Assembly: GCA_023459275.1 (NCBI GenBank)
Contig: JAEWVC010000038.1
Span: forward strand, 1 to 64,000
Length of the DNA stretch: 64,000 nt
Source: Bacillota bacterium
GTDB taxonomy: Bacteria > Bacillota > Clostridia > Christensenellales > Aristaeellaceae
Direction of reading: 5' to 3'
Part shown: piece after piece, positions 16,682 to 25,312 of the stretch
How positions within the stretch are numbered: the stretch's first letter is position 1
How the letters are laid out: each line of letters opens with the position of its first letter
Notes under the pieces: model-generated
Told to the model about the DNA's origin: nothing
The model's database searches: none
What the model saw: only the letters and a program-made list of their open reading frames with translations
Position numbers and translations under genes: made by a program

Positions 16682-17113
16682 CTATCCCTTCCACTTGAAC
16701 AGCAGCACTCCGCCGATTAAAAGCGCCATCCCCGCGTACTTGTTCCAGGTGAAAGGCACCTTTTCCGAGCCCAGCAGGCCGAAGGCGTCGATGAGCGCGG
16801 CAGCCAGGAGCTGGGCAATTAGAATTGTGGAAATGGCGATGGCGGGCGTCAGGTGCTTGATCCCCAGCATCACCGTCAGGGTGATTATAAGCCCCAGCAC
16901 GCCGCCCAGCCAGTAAAACCAAGGCAGTTTCAGGATTTTTCCGAAATTGCCCTTGCCAAAGAGAAGCATGACGAGAAGGGCCAGGACAAAGGCGGTGCCC
17001 TGCACGTAGGCGTTGGACTCGTACAGCCCGATCTTTTCCCCAAGCCTTGTGTTGATGACCCCCTGAAAGCTCATGGCTGCTCCCGCCAGTATGCAAAATA
17101 AAATCCCGGCCAT
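16682..17113 (-). CDS. DMT-superfamily inner membrane protein (YdcZ/DUF606 type)
   Basis: 143 residues with five hydrophobic helices covering nearly the whole chain and a short lysine-rich end (FKWKG). The opening CILAGAAMSFQGVINTRLG segment and the later LTPAIAISTILIAQLLAAALID block are typical of DUF606 half-size drug/metabolite transporters, which usually act as pairs or homodimers. The ATG at 17113 has CGGAGGGA upstream, favoured over an ATG at 17134. It follows the alarmone synthetase on the same strand with a 60-base gap. Substrate unknown. Confidence 0.82.
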   Translation of the reverse strand: MAGILFCILAGAAMSFQGVINTRLGEKIGLYESNAYVQGTAFVLALLVMLLFGKGNFGKILKLPWFYWLGGVLGLIITLTVMLGIKHLTPAIAISTILIAQLLAAALIDAFGLLGSEKVPFTWNKYAGMALLIGGVLLFKWKG

Positions 17114-17173
17114 GCGATCCCTCCGTATACGCAAGGGTCAGCATGCCCGGGACGGCGCCGTTTCATGCGAAAG

Positions 17174-17848
17174 TCAGCCCTTATCCCCGTTTTCCAGCTT
17201 CTCCACCATGTTGTAGATGCGCTGCATACGAAGGTCGATCTCCGCCATGTCCTGGGCGGTTTTTTGCAGCTCCGCCGAAAGGTCCCTGGGAATGCGCTGG
17301 GGTTCCTTGTAGCGCAATTGGTGCTCAAGGCTTGCCCACAGGTCCATGGCGATGGACCGGATCTGTATTTCCACCGGCACCCACACCTTGCCCTCCGCCA
17401 GATAGACCGGGACCTGCACCACCAGATGCAGGCTGCGGTATCCGTTTTTTTTGGGCGTGGTGATGTAGTCCCGCTCCTTGACAAGTACAATGTCGTCCTG
17501 GCTTTTCAAAAGGTCCGCAACGGTGTAGATGTCGCTTACGTAGGAGCATACCACCCGGACGCCCGCGATGTCGTACAGGTTTTCCGCCGCGGAGGAAAAG
17601 GAGACCGGCAGGTTTCGGCGCTGCAGCTTTTCGGTAATGCTCTGCACCGTTTTCAGCCGGCTTTCCATATGGTGGATGGGATTCCTGCTGTGGCGCAACT
17701 GGAATTCCTCGTCCATGTTTTCCAGCTTTGTGCGAACTTCCCGGATGGCCGACTGGTAGCGGCACTGCATTTGCAGATAGCTGTCCGAAAGCTCCTGTAT
17801 GTTTTTTAGGGCCAGCCTGGCTACGAGGGGCCTATCCGCAAGGGTCAT
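17174..17848 (-). CDS. Small alarmone synthetase (RelQ/RelP-type (p)ppGpp synthetase)
   Basis: 224 residues, typical of single-domain small alarmone synthetases that make ppGpp from ATP and GDP or GTP without ribosome input. Seen: the RLKTVQSITEKLQR helix, DIAGVRVVCSY with the RxKxxxSIxxKL pattern, DYITTPKKNGYRSLH and VEIQIRSIAMDLWASLEHQL; there is no HD hydrolase domain. AAGGAGGA precedes the ATG at 17848. It starts 22 bases after the histidine kinase stop, so it is likely co-transcribed with the two-component system. RelQ and RelP cannot be told apart by eye. Confidence 0.9.
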   Translation of the reverse strand: MTLADRPLVARLALKNIQELSDSYLQMQCRYQSAIREVRTKLENMDEEFQLRHSRNPIHHMESRLKTVQSITEKLQRRNLPVSFSSAAENLYDIAGVRVVCSYVSDIYTVADLLKSQDDIVLVKERDYITTPKKNGYRSLHLVVQVPVYLAEGKVWVPVEIQIRSIAMDLWASLEHQLRYKEPQRIPRDLSAELQKTAQDMAEIDLRMQRIYNMVEKLENGDKG

Positions 17849-17870
17849 AGGGTCCTCCTTCCCGGCGGCT

Positions 17871-19178
17871 TCACCGCGCAAGCTCCACGGTGAAGGTGCT
17901 GCCTTCGCCCGGTGCGCTTTTCACGCTGATGGCGCCGCCATGCAGGTCGATGATGCGCTTGGCCAGGGGAAGCCCCAATCCGCTGCCCTCCTGGGCACGG
18001 GAGGGGTCGCCCTGATAAAAGCGCTCGAAGATGTGCGTTTGCGTCTGCGCGTCCATGCCGGCACCGTGGTCGCGTATGCGTACCTTGATCACGTCGCTTA
18101 CGTACAGGGAAACGCTGATTTCGCCCCCCTCAGGGGAAAACTTAACGGCATTTCCCAGCAGATTGATCCATACCTGCTGCATGAGCTCCGCGTCGCCGGT
18201 GGCTGTGGTGTTTTCCAGTTCCAGGTCCCAGCGGATGCCCTTTGCCGCCCACTCGGGCTCCATGAGCAGAACCGCCTGGCGAATCTGCTCATCCAGGGAA
18301 AAGGGCTCGCGGATGGAGAGGCGCTGCTGGTATTCCAATTTGGACAGCCGAAGCAGGTTCTGGGAGAGCCTGGAGAGCCGTTGACTTTCCTTGAGGATGA
18401 TGCCGGTGTACTCCTGGCGCTCCGCTTCGGTGGTTTCCGGGCTTATCAGCAGCGTGGCAAACCCCTGGATGGACGCGATAGGGGTCTTGAACTCATGGGA
18501 GACGTTGCTGATAAAGTCCTTTTGCAGATATTCTATGCTTTGAAGCTCTTTGGCCATGTGGTTGAAATGCTCCGTAAGCTGTCCCAGCTCATCCCTGCGC
18601 CTGGTGGGGATCCGTACGGAAAAGTCGCCGGCCGCCACCTTGCGGGTGGCCTCCGTCAGCAGGCTGATGGGGCGGAGCATACGCCTGGTGGAAAGGAGCA
18701 TGAACAGGAAGAAGGAAGCCACGCACAGCATCAGCGTGGACAGCGCCCGGATGGACGCCTTTCTGTACACATTCACCTGGGAGCGGATGCTCACCTGCAG
18801 AAGGCTGTCCCCAAGCTGAAAATACGTTACGGGCGTGTTGAAAAATTTGTGCACGCCGGCGATGATCTCGCCCTCCAACAGTTTCGTCCGCTGCGCTTGC
18901 GTCAGGTACAGGCTGCCAGGATCCTCCACCGCCTTCATTTGGTAGATGGCTGTGGTGGAGATGCTTGCGATATCCGAAACCGGCAGATTCGCCTTCTGGT
19001 ACAGCTCCAGGGCGTACACGGCCATGCTCCGTTGATCCGCTTCGATCTCCTGGCGGAGGGACCTGTTGTTGATCACCGTGGTCATTATATAGGAAAACCC
19101 GGAGGAGACGGCGATCATCAGGCACAGGGCAAGCATCAGCCGCGTCTGGAACTTTTTCAGGTAGAATGGGTGCTTCAT
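17871..19178 (-). CDS. Sensor histidine kinase
   Basis: 435 residues. Two membrane helices (about 12-34 and 165-187) flank an extracytoplasmic sensor. They are followed by HAMP (MLRPISLLTEATRKVAAGDFSV), HisKA with the H box FISNVSHEFKTPIAS (about 238-252), the N box NLLGNAVKFSPEGG, DHGAGMD and GSGLGLPLAKRIIDLHGG. The start overlaps the response regulator stop by 4 bases (ATGA), so the pair is coupled. The upstream MacAB-like exporter on the same strand suggests the kinase senses an exported compound or envelope stress; the ligand is unknown. Confidence 0.93.
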   Translation of the reverse strand: MKHPFYLKKFQTRLMLALCLMIAVSSGFSYIMTTVINNRSLRQEIEADQRSMAVYALELYQKANLPVSDIASISTTAIYQMKAVEDPGSLYLTQAQRTKLLEGEIIAGVHKFFNTPVTYFQLGDSLLQVSIRSQVNVYRKASIRALSTLMLCVASFFLFMLLSTRRMLRPISLLTEATRKVAAGDFSVRIPTRRRDELGQLTEHFNHMAKELQSIEYLQKDFISNVSHEFKTPIASIQGFATLLISPETTEAERQEYTGIILKESQRLSRLSQNLLRLSKLEYQQRLSIREPFSLDEQIRQAVLLMEPEWAAKGIRWDLELENTTATGDAELMQQVWINLLGNAVKFSPEGGEISVSLYVSDVIKVRIRDHGAGMDAQTQTHIFERFYQGDPSRAQEGSGLGLPLAKRIIDLHGGAISVKSAPGEGSTFTVELAR

Positions 19179-19849
19179 AGCAGTTTTTCCGCCCGGTAGC
19201 CCAGCCCCCGCACCGTAATGATGCGGAAATCCTGAAAGTCCGCGCACTTTTCCCGAAGGCGCTTGATATGCACATCCACCGTGCGCTCATCGCTCATGGC
19301 GTCCATGCCCCACAGCTCGTCCATGAGCTGGCTGCGGGTAAAGGTGCGGCCCGGGTAACTGAGCAGCTTGAACAAAAGCAAGAACTCTTTCTTTGTCAGA
19401 TTCAGTGTAACATCCCCGCGGGAAACCGTCAAGGCGTCGTAATTCAGCACCGTTTCGCCCACCGTAAGCTGCCTGTCCGTGGCGATGCGGCTGCGGCGCA
19501 AAAGCGCGTTGATACGCAGCAGCAATTCGTCCAGCAGGATAGGCTTGACCATGTAATCATCCGTGCCCAGGGAAAAGGCTGTGCGCTTGTCCGCCATGTC
19601 CTCCCTTGCGGTAACGATCAATATGGGCAGATGGGGATAGGCCTGGCGCAGGTCCTGCGTCAGGGCAAAGCCGTCCATGCGGGGCATCATGATATCGCAC
19701 ACCACAAGGTCCGGCATGGCGCTCTCCATCAACTGAAGCGCCTCCTCCCCATCCTTTGCCCGCATCACCTGAAAACCGTTCCGGCCAAGGTACACGGCCA
19801 TCAGCTGGTTCAGGTGAGGATCGTCCTCCACCACAAGTATGTTGAACAT
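19175..19849 (-). CDS. OmpR-family response regulator
   Basis: 224 residues. The receiver domain has the acidic pair ED at 8-9, the phospho-acceptor Asp in VVCDIMMPRMDG (about 51) and the Lys in MVKPI (about 102). The C-terminal winged helix (LTKKEFLLLFKLLSYPGRTFTRSQLMDELWG, then RTVDVHIKRLREK) is OmpR/PhoB type. It is coupled to the kinase by a 4-base overlap. It lies 106 bases after the permease gene; that gap contains a degenerate copy of the permease tail. Confidence 0.95.
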   Translation of the reverse strand: MFNILVVEDDPHLNQLMAVYLGRNGFQVMRAKDGEEALQLMESAMPDLVVCDIMMPRMDGFALTQDLRQAYPHLPILIVTAREDMADKRTAFSLGTDDYMVKPILLDELLLRINALLRRSRIATDRQLTVGETVLNYDALTVSRGDVTLNLTKKEFLLLFKLLSYPGRTFTRSQLMDELWGMDAMSDERTVDVHIKRLREKCADFQDFRIITVRGLGYRAEKLL

Positions 19850-19902
19850 GTCTTTCTCCTTTGTAGAGAAGAATTTCGATCCGGGATGGGGAGATTCCTG
19901 CT

Positions 19903-19950
19903 TGTTGCGCCGAAGCGCGCCGATGGGGTTAGGACGGGAGGCTTTGCCTG
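19903..19950 (-). pseudogene. Relic of a second MacB-like permease C-terminus
   Basis: Read on the minus strand this stretch encodes KASRPNPIGALRRN, while the intact permease next to it ends KASRLNPIDALRSN: 11 of 14 residues match. The reading frame upstream of the relic is lost after only a few codons. It looks like what remains of a tandem duplicate after deletion, lying between the permease stop and the response regulator start. Confidence 0.6.
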
Positions 19951-19955
19951 TACAA

Positions 19956-21155
19956 TCAGTTGCTTCTCAGAGCATCAATGGGGTTCAGGCGGGAAGCCTT
20001 GCGGGCGGGTGCCCAGCCGAACAGCACGCCCACTATGGCTGAAAAGCCGAAGGCAAGCAGCGTTGCGCCGGGGGACAGGGCAAAGGTGTAACCGATGGCC
20101 ACCGCCACCGCCAGGGAGATGACGTTGCCCAGCAGGATGCCCCCCGCGCCGCCCAGCAGGGAAAGCACCACCGATTCGATCAGGAACTGCAGCTGGATCC
20201 GCTTGGGCCGGGCGCCCAGGGCTTTGCGCAAGCCGATCTCCGTAGTGCGCTCGGTGACGGAGACAAGCATCATATTCATGATGCCGATGCCGCCCACCAG
20301 CAGCGCGATGGAGGCGATGCCCGCCAGCATGGTGGTCATCATGCCGGTCATGGTATTCATGGTGTCCAGCAGGCTGTCCAGGTTGATGATGGAATAAGCG
20401 TCGTCCTTGAAGTTGAAGGCCTGGTCCAGCACCGTTTCCACCTGGGGGATGACATCGTCCGTAAGCGCGGCGTCGGACACAAGAAGTTCCAGGGAGGTGA
20501 TGTTGCTGCTGCCCGTCATGCGCAGCGCCCCTTTGTAGGGGATGATGACCTTGGCGTCGGTATTGTCGCTGTTCATGCGGGTCATGGCCGACATCACGTC
20601 GTCCGCCACATCGGGGTCCAGCATCCCCACGATCTGATAGGTGTGGCCGGAGATGAGCAGCTTTTGCCCCAGCGGGTTCTGTCCAAAAAACAGCTCGGTG
20701 GCCAGATATTGATTGATCACGCAGACCCGGTTCTCCACATCCATATCCAGGGGCGTCAGCCCGCGGCCGGTTTTGACGATCTCCGCATTGCTGCTGAAAT
20801 ACACGTCGTTGCGGCCCTCAATGCTCACGTCCTCCAGCACGGTTTGGCCGGCGATGACATCGGTGGTAAAGGATACGTTGGGGGAGACGCCCGCAACGTT
20901 GGAAAGCTGTGCCAGCTGCTGAACATCGCTGTCATAAAGCCCTTTTTTAAGCGGCGTGCCGGGGGCGCGGACATTGATCTTTCCCGCGCCCAGCTCCACA
21001 AATTGGGAGGTGACCTCGTTGGACACGCCTTCTACGGTGGTGATCAGCGCGATAATGGCCGCCACGCCGATGATGATGCCAAGCATGGTCAGGAAGGAGC
21101 GCATCTTGTTGCTGATGATATTTTGGATGGACATCAAAAAGCTTTCTTTAAGCAT
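19956..21155 (-). CDS. MacB-like ABC transporter permease (FtsX domain)
   Basis: 399 residues. Layout is that of MacB/FtsX-type permeases: a cytoplasmic amphipathic start (SIQNIISNKMRSFLTMLGIIIGVAAII), one helix, a large extracytoplasmic domain (about 45-275), then three helices with GGIGIMNMMLVSVTERTTEIGLRKALGA (about 287-314) and a KASRLNPIDALRSN tail. The start overlaps the ATPase stop by 8 bases. With the adaptor and ATPase it forms a tripartite exporter, in Bacillota comparable to YknXYZ; cargo (peptide or macrolide-like) is unknown. Confidence 0.93.
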   Translation of the reverse strand: MLKESFLMSIQNIISNKMRSFLTMLGIIIGVAAIIALITTVEGVSNEVTSQFVELGAGKINVRAPGTPLKKGLYDSDVQQLAQLSNVAGVSPNVSFTTDVIAGQTVLEDVSIEGRNDVYFSSNAEIVKTGRGLTPLDMDVENRVCVINQYLATELFFGQNPLGQKLLISGHTYQIVGMLDPDVADDVMSAMTRMNSDNTDAKVIIPYKGALRMTGSSNITSLELLVSDAALTDDVIPQVETVLDQAFNFKDDAYSIINLDSLLDTMNTMTGMMTTMLAGIASIALLVGGIGIMNMMLVSVTERTTEIGLRKALGARPKRIQLQFLIESVVLSLLGGAGGILLGNVISLAVAVAIGYTFALSPGATLLAFGFSAIVGVLFGWAPARKASRLNPIDALRSN

Positions 21156-21840
21156 CCTCTTCCTCCCCCTCCGTGATCCGGCCGTCCAGCAGCCGCACGA
21201 TGCGGCCGGCGTGGCCCGCGATAGCGGCGTCGTGGGTGATCATCAGGATGGTGTGCCCCTCCTCATTTAACTCATGAAACAGCGCCATTACCTGCCGGCC
21301 CGTTTTTTGATCCAGGGCCCCCGTGGGCTCGTCGGCAAGAAGCAGGGTGGGATTTGTGGAAAGCGCCCGGGCGATGGCCACCCGCTGCTGCTGGCCGCCG
21401 GACAACTGGTTGGGAAAGTGGTACATTTTATCGGAAAGGCCGACTCTTGTGAGCATTTTCATGCCGGCGGCTTCCCGCTCCCTGGCCGGGACACCCGCAT
21501 AGATCAGGGGAAGCATCACGTTTTTCAGGGCGTTCATTCTGGGCAGCAGCTGGAAGGACTGGAAAATGAAGCCCACCTCCCTGCTCCTGATGGCCGCCAG
21601 GTCCTCTTCATCCAGCTCCTGAACAGGCTTGCCGTTTAAGATATACTCGCCGGCGGTGGGCGTGTCCAGACAGCCCAGGATGTTCATCAGCGTGGATTTT
21701 CCGGAGCCGGAGGGGCCCAGGATGGCAACAAACTCTCCCTTTGCCACGTTCAGGGAGATCCCCTTCAATACCGGATGAGCCTCTTCGCCCATATGGTATA
21801 CTTTTTCAATGCCGCGCATCAATACAATAGGTTCCGACAT
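21148..21840 (-). CDS. MacB-like ABC transporter ATP-binding protein
   Basis: 230 residues. All nucleotide-binding motifs are intact: Walker A GPSGSGKST (about 42-50), Q loop FIFQSF, signature LSGGQQQRVAIARAL, Walker B LLLADEPTGALD and the H loop ITHD. The LolD/MacB-type signature NxLxCLDxPTxG is present after Walker A. The start at 21840 lies 13 bases after the adaptor stop. It energises the permease encoded immediately downstream. Confidence 0.95.
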   Translation of the reverse strand: MSEPIVLMRGIEKVYHMGEEAHPVLKGISLNVAKGEFVAILGPSGSGKSTLMNILGCLDTPTAGEYILNGKPVQELDEEDLAAIRSREVGFIFQSFQLLPRMNALKNVMLPLIYAGVPAREREAAGMKMLTRVGLSDKMYHFPNQLSGGQQQRVAIARALSTNPTLLLADEPTGALDQKTGRQVMALFHELNEEGHTILMITHDAAIAGHAGRIVRLLDGRITEGEEEDA

Positions 21841-21853
21841 GCTTTTGTCCCCC

Positions 21854-22717
21854 CTACCGGCTACGCATGGCCGCAAAAGGCGAAACCAGCACGGCATTGT
21901 CCTTTGGCACCAGGATGATTTCACCGGATTTGATGCCTTCCAGCACCTGCACGGCGGTGCCGTTGTTGATGCCCAGAGTAAGCGGCTGCCGCACGATCTC
22001 ATCGCCGCGGTTGAAACAGTACACATAGGGCTGGTTGTCGTCGTCAAACTGCACGGACTTGATGGATACGGTGGTGGCCATCTCCGCCCTGTCCTTGAGC
22101 GCCGTCACTTCCGCGCTCATGCCCATGCGCAGCGTGCCGTCCTGGGGCACGGAGACCTTCGCCTCATAATAGGCGATGGTGCCCGAAACCTGCGCCTCCC
22201 GGCCGATTTCCGAAACGGTGCCCGTAAGCGTCTTGTCAAGCGCCTGAACGTATACGGTGACCTCCATGCCTTCGGCCAGGGCGCCCACATCATATTCATC
22301 CACCCGGACCGCCACCACGGGATGGTCGTAATCCGCAATGCGGAACAAATCTTTTCCCGCGGAAACAGAGTCATCCACTTCCACATACAGATCGGCCAGC
22401 GTGCCGTTCATGCCGGCTTCCACTCGGCTGCCGCTTTTGGGGATGACGATATCGTCATCCTCCTTCACGGTTTCACCTTCCGCGATGGGGAGCGTCTTTA
22501 CACGAAGGGGGGAAGTGGTGCGGACGATTTTCTCATCCCCCGGCTCGATATTGCCTGAAAAGCTGTAATAGGTCACAATATCCTGGGTCTTTGCCGTCTC
22601 CTCGTCATATTTTACCGGCTTGGGGCGCAAAAAGAGGCCATAGGCGGCGATAAGTGCCAGCAGCAGCATCATTACGATCCAGATGATTTTCCTTCTTTTT
22701 TTTCTGCGGGATTGCAT
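21854..22717 (-). CDS. HlyD/MacA-like membrane fusion (adaptor) protein
   Basis: 287 residues. A basic N-terminus (MQSRRKKRRK) precedes one membrane helix (about 11-29). The extracytoplasmic part has paired lipoyl/barrel-sandwich half-motifs (VKTLPIAEGETVKEDDDIV and AGMNGTLADLYVEVDDSVSAGKDL) and a beta-barrel region, but little of the long coiled-coil hairpin of Gram-negative MacA. This short form is usual in Gram-positive MacAB-like systems. GGAGGAAGC precedes the ATG at 22717. It heads the exporter operon; an imperfect palindrome near 22745-22765 may be its operator. Confidence 0.87.
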   Translation of the reverse strand: MQSRRKKRRKIIWIVMMLLLALIAAYGLFLRPKPVKYDEETAKTQDIVTYYSFSGNIEPGDEKIVRTTSPLRVKTLPIAEGETVKEDDDIVIPKSGSRVEAGMNGTLADLYVEVDDSVSAGKDLFRIADYDHPVVAVRVDEYDVGALAEGMEVTVYVQALDKTLTGTVSEIGREAQVSGTIAYYEAKVSVPQDGTLRMGMSAEVTALKDRAEMATTVSIKSVQFDDDNQPYVYCFNRGDEIVRQPLTLGINNGTAVQVLEGIKSGEIILVPKDNAVLVSPFAAMRSR

Positions 22718-22861
22718 TTTGCTTCCTCCAATAACGATGTTTTCGCGGTTATGATAAACCGTACGCATGAACAAAACATGAAATACAAGGAAAGAAAAAA
22801 GGAAATCCGCATCCGTCTGTCATACCAATAAAACGGACAAGATGTGCGGGAGGGAATTTGA

Positions 22862-23752
22862 ATGAAAGTATTGAGCTTTGGTTCCCTGAATATGGACCAT
22901 GTATACCGGGTGCCTGATTTTGTGCGGCCCGGAGAGACCCTTTCCACCAAGAGCCTTGACAACATCTGCGGCGGCAAGGGCCTGAACCAGTCTACCGCCA
23001 TGGCCAGGTGCGGCGCCGCCGTCTGCCATGCGGGGAACGTGGGCCGCGGCGAGGATGGCGAAGCACTGGTCCGCGCGCTTATAGGAAGCGGTGTGGACAC
23101 GCGGTTTGTGCGCAGGCTTAACGCCCCTGCGGGCCACACGGTGATTCAGCTGAGCGACAGCGGGGAAAACAGCATCCTGCTGTACGGCGGCACCAACCTT
23201 ATGGTGGACAGGGAGCAGATCAAAGAGGTCTTCAGCCACTTCGGCCCCGGCGACCTGCTGGTTTCCCAGAACGAGATCAATATGCTGCCGGAGATCATGG
23301 AGGCGGCCCATGACGCGAAAATGACCATCGCCTTCAATCCTTCCCCGATTTCCAGGGAGATTTTTGATTTGCCCCTTCATCTGGCGGACATCTTTTTCGT
23401 CAATGAGATCGAGGCGGAGGCGCTGGCCAAGGCGGGGGAAGGGGAGGATGTCCTTACTGCCCTTACAAGGCGGTATCCAGGGACGATGATCGTGGAAACC
23501 CTGGGCAGGCAGGGCGCGCTGGTGTGCAAGGACGGCCAGGTCTACCGCCAGCCGGCCTTCCCCGTCAAGGCGGTGGATACCACCGGCGCCGGGGATACGT
23601 TCATGGGGTACTTCCTGGGCGCGTGGCTGGAGGGGCAAAGCATTTCCGGTTGCATGGCGCTGGCGTCCAAGGCCGCTGCCATCTGCGTTTCCCGGCTGGG
23701 CGCGTCGGTGGCGATCCCCACCCGGGAAGAGGTGGAGGAAATCGAGTTTTGA
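22862..23752 (+). CDS. rbsK: Ribokinase (PfkB family carbohydrate kinase)
   Basis: 296 residues. Seen: FGSLNMDHVYRVPDF near the start, the ribokinase loop GGKGLNQSTAMARCG (about 38-52), the GENSILLYGG strand, FVNEIEAEAL, and the catalytic C-terminal signature VDTTGAGDTFMGYFLGAW (Asp base near residue 245). These favour ribokinase over fructokinase, though related sugar kinases cannot be excluded. No ribose transporter or rbsD is adjacent. It stands alone between the exporter operon and the convergent rhamnose genes. Confidence 0.85.
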   Translation: MKVLSFGSLNMDHVYRVPDFVRPGETLSTKSLDNICGGKGLNQSTAMARCGAAVCHAGNVGRGEDGEALVRALIGSGVDTRFVRRLNAPAGHTVIQLSDSGENSILLYGGTNLMVDREQIKEVFSHFGPGDLLVSQNEINMLPEIMEAAHDAKMTIAFNPSPISREIFDLPLHLADIFFVNEIEAEALAKAGEGEDVLTALTRRYPGTMIVETLGRQGALVCKDGQVYRQPAFPVKAVDTTGAGDTFMGYFLGAWLEGQSISGCMALASKAAAICVSRLGASVAIPTREEVEEIEF

Positions 23753-23793
23753 TATTGCTTTACGGTTCAGTATTTGCCAAAAATGCAAAAAAC

Positions 23794-23836
23794 ACCCCCG
23801 CTTGCGGCTGATGCCGGAAACGGGGGCCGCTTTTTC
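23794..23836. terminator. Bidirectional terminator between rbsK and rhaB
   Basis: A CCCCCG...CGGGGG stem has an A-run before it and a T-run after it, so it can stop transcription from both converging units. The right end touches the rhaB stop codon. Confidence 0.8.
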
Positions 23837-25301
23837 ATTTTTCCGTAATGCGCAGGAAGCGGGCGTATGCTTCCTCCCAGAGGGCCGTCTTAAGCGGAAG
23901 GTACCTTTCCGGCGGCGCCGACGCGGCCACGGTCTGCCGCCCGTGGGCGGCATCCCGGATGGCGCCCAGGGCGCGAAGCTGCGTGATGGCGTTGCCCATG
24001 GCCGTAGCCTCCGCGGGCCCCGCCAGCACGGGCATGCCCATGGCGTTGGCCGTCATCTGCATCAAAAGCGCGGCATTGGTGCCGCCCCCCACCGCATAGA
24101 GCGTTTTGTAGCTCTTTCCGGTCAGCCGTGCGATGGTCTGCCCCGTGCGCCGGTAGGTCATGGCCAGGCTTTCATAGATGCAGCGGACCAGGGCTCCCCG
24201 GGTTTTGGGCACGGTCTGGCCGGTGCGTGTAAGGTAGGCGGCGATGCGTCCGGGCATATCGCCGGGCGGCAGGAACAGGCCGTCGTCCGGGTCGATGAAG
24301 CAGGCAAAGGGCGGCGCTTCCTCCGCCTCCCCGGCCAGCTGGCCGAAGGATACCCGCTCCGACGCTGAAAAGTGCCGGCGGCATTCCTGCAGGATCCAAA
24401 GGCCCATGATATTTTTCAAAAACCGGATGGTGCCGTCCACGCCGCCTTCGTTGGTGAAGTTCTCCAGGCGGCTTTCTTCGTTTACCAGGGGCGCTTTCAG
24501 CTCCGTGCCCATCAGCGACCAGGTGCCGCTGGACAGGTACAGAAAATCCTGCGTATCAGCGGGCACGGCGGCCACGGCGCTGGCGGTGTCGTGGCAGGCG
24601 GTGTTGTACACCAGGGCGGGGGGGAGGTCCAATTCCCTTAACAGGGCTGGGGAAAGCGCACCCGCCGGGGCACCGGGCTGTACCACGGGCGGGAAAAGGG
24701 ACAGGGGAAAGTCCATTCTTTCAAGAATCTCCCTGGACCAGGCGGGTTTTCCGGCGGGCAGAAGCTCCGTGGTGGAGGCCATGGTGTATTCCGCCTGCTT
24801 TTCCCCGGTCAGAAAGTAGGTGATCAGGTTGGGCATAGGCAGGAGCACGGCCGCGCGGTCTATCAGCTCCGGCCGGTCTTTTTTCAAAGCGGCCAGCTGA
24901 AAGATGGTGTTGAGCTGCATGTGCTGGATGCCTGTATGCCCGTACAGCGCTTCCTTGGAGATGCGGTCAAACATCCAGGGCACAGCCGCTTCCGTCCGGG
25001 CATCCCGGTAGTGGACGGGGTTCTCCAAAAGATACCCCCTGGCGTCCAGCAATCCGAAATCCACGCCCCAGGTATCCACGGCCACGCTTTCATAGGGCGC
25101 GATGGCGGCGGCCTTTTGAAGGCCCGCGTAGATTTCCCGCATCAGCCCGGGGAAATCCCAAAAAAGCGTGCCGCCAAGCTTGACGGGCGTGTTTTCAAAG
25201 CGGTGCGCCTCCGTGAGGGCCAGCCGTTCCCCCGTAAACTCCGCCAGCATGGCGCGGCCGGAGGAGGCCCCCAGGTCAAAGGCCAGTACGGTGCGGGCCA
25301 T
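23835..25301 (-). CDS. rhaB: Rhamnulokinase
   Basis: 488 residues, FGGY-type kinase that phosphorylates L-rhamnulose at O-1. Seen: LAFDLGASSGRAML (about 5-18), WGVDFGLLD, DARTEAAVPWMFDRIS, the DTASAVAAVP strand, the LSSGTWSLMG segment (about 254-263) and the C-terminal ATP-site block VGGGTNAALLMQMTANAMG followed by GPAEATAMGNAITQL. This matches RhaB rather than xylulokinase or glycerol kinase. It is last in the rhaA-rhaD-rhaB operon and starts 11 bases after the aldolase gene. Confidence 0.95.
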   Translation of the reverse strand: MARTVLAFDLGASSGRAMLAEFTGERLALTEAHRFENTPVKLGGTLFWDFPGLMREIYAGLQKAAAIAPYESVAVDTWGVDFGLLDARGYLLENPVHYRDARTEAAVPWMFDRISKEALYGHTGIQHMQLNTIFQLAALKKDRPELIDRAAVLLPMPNLITYFLTGEKQAEYTMASTTELLPAGKPAWSREILERMDFPLSLFPPVVQPGAPAGALSPALLRELDLPPALVYNTACHDTASAVAAVPADTQDFLYLSSGTWSLMGTELKAPLVNEESRLENFTNEGGVDGTIRFLKNIMGLWILQECRRHFSASERVSFGQLAGEAEEAPPFACFIDPDDGLFLPPGDMPGRIAAYLTRTGQTVPKTRGALVRCIYESLAMTYRRTGQTIARLTGKSYKTLYAVGGGTNAALLMQMTANAMGMPVLAGPAEATAMGNAITQLRALGAIRDAAHGRQTVAASAPPERYLPLKTALWEEAYARFLRITEK

Positions 25302-25312
25302 AGGGCACCCCC

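Noticed and set aside
22745..22765. Response-regulator operator at the exporter promoter
   Set aside because: The imperfect palindrome CGGTTATGATAAACCG is suggestive, but a single site without a known consensus is not enough to annotate.
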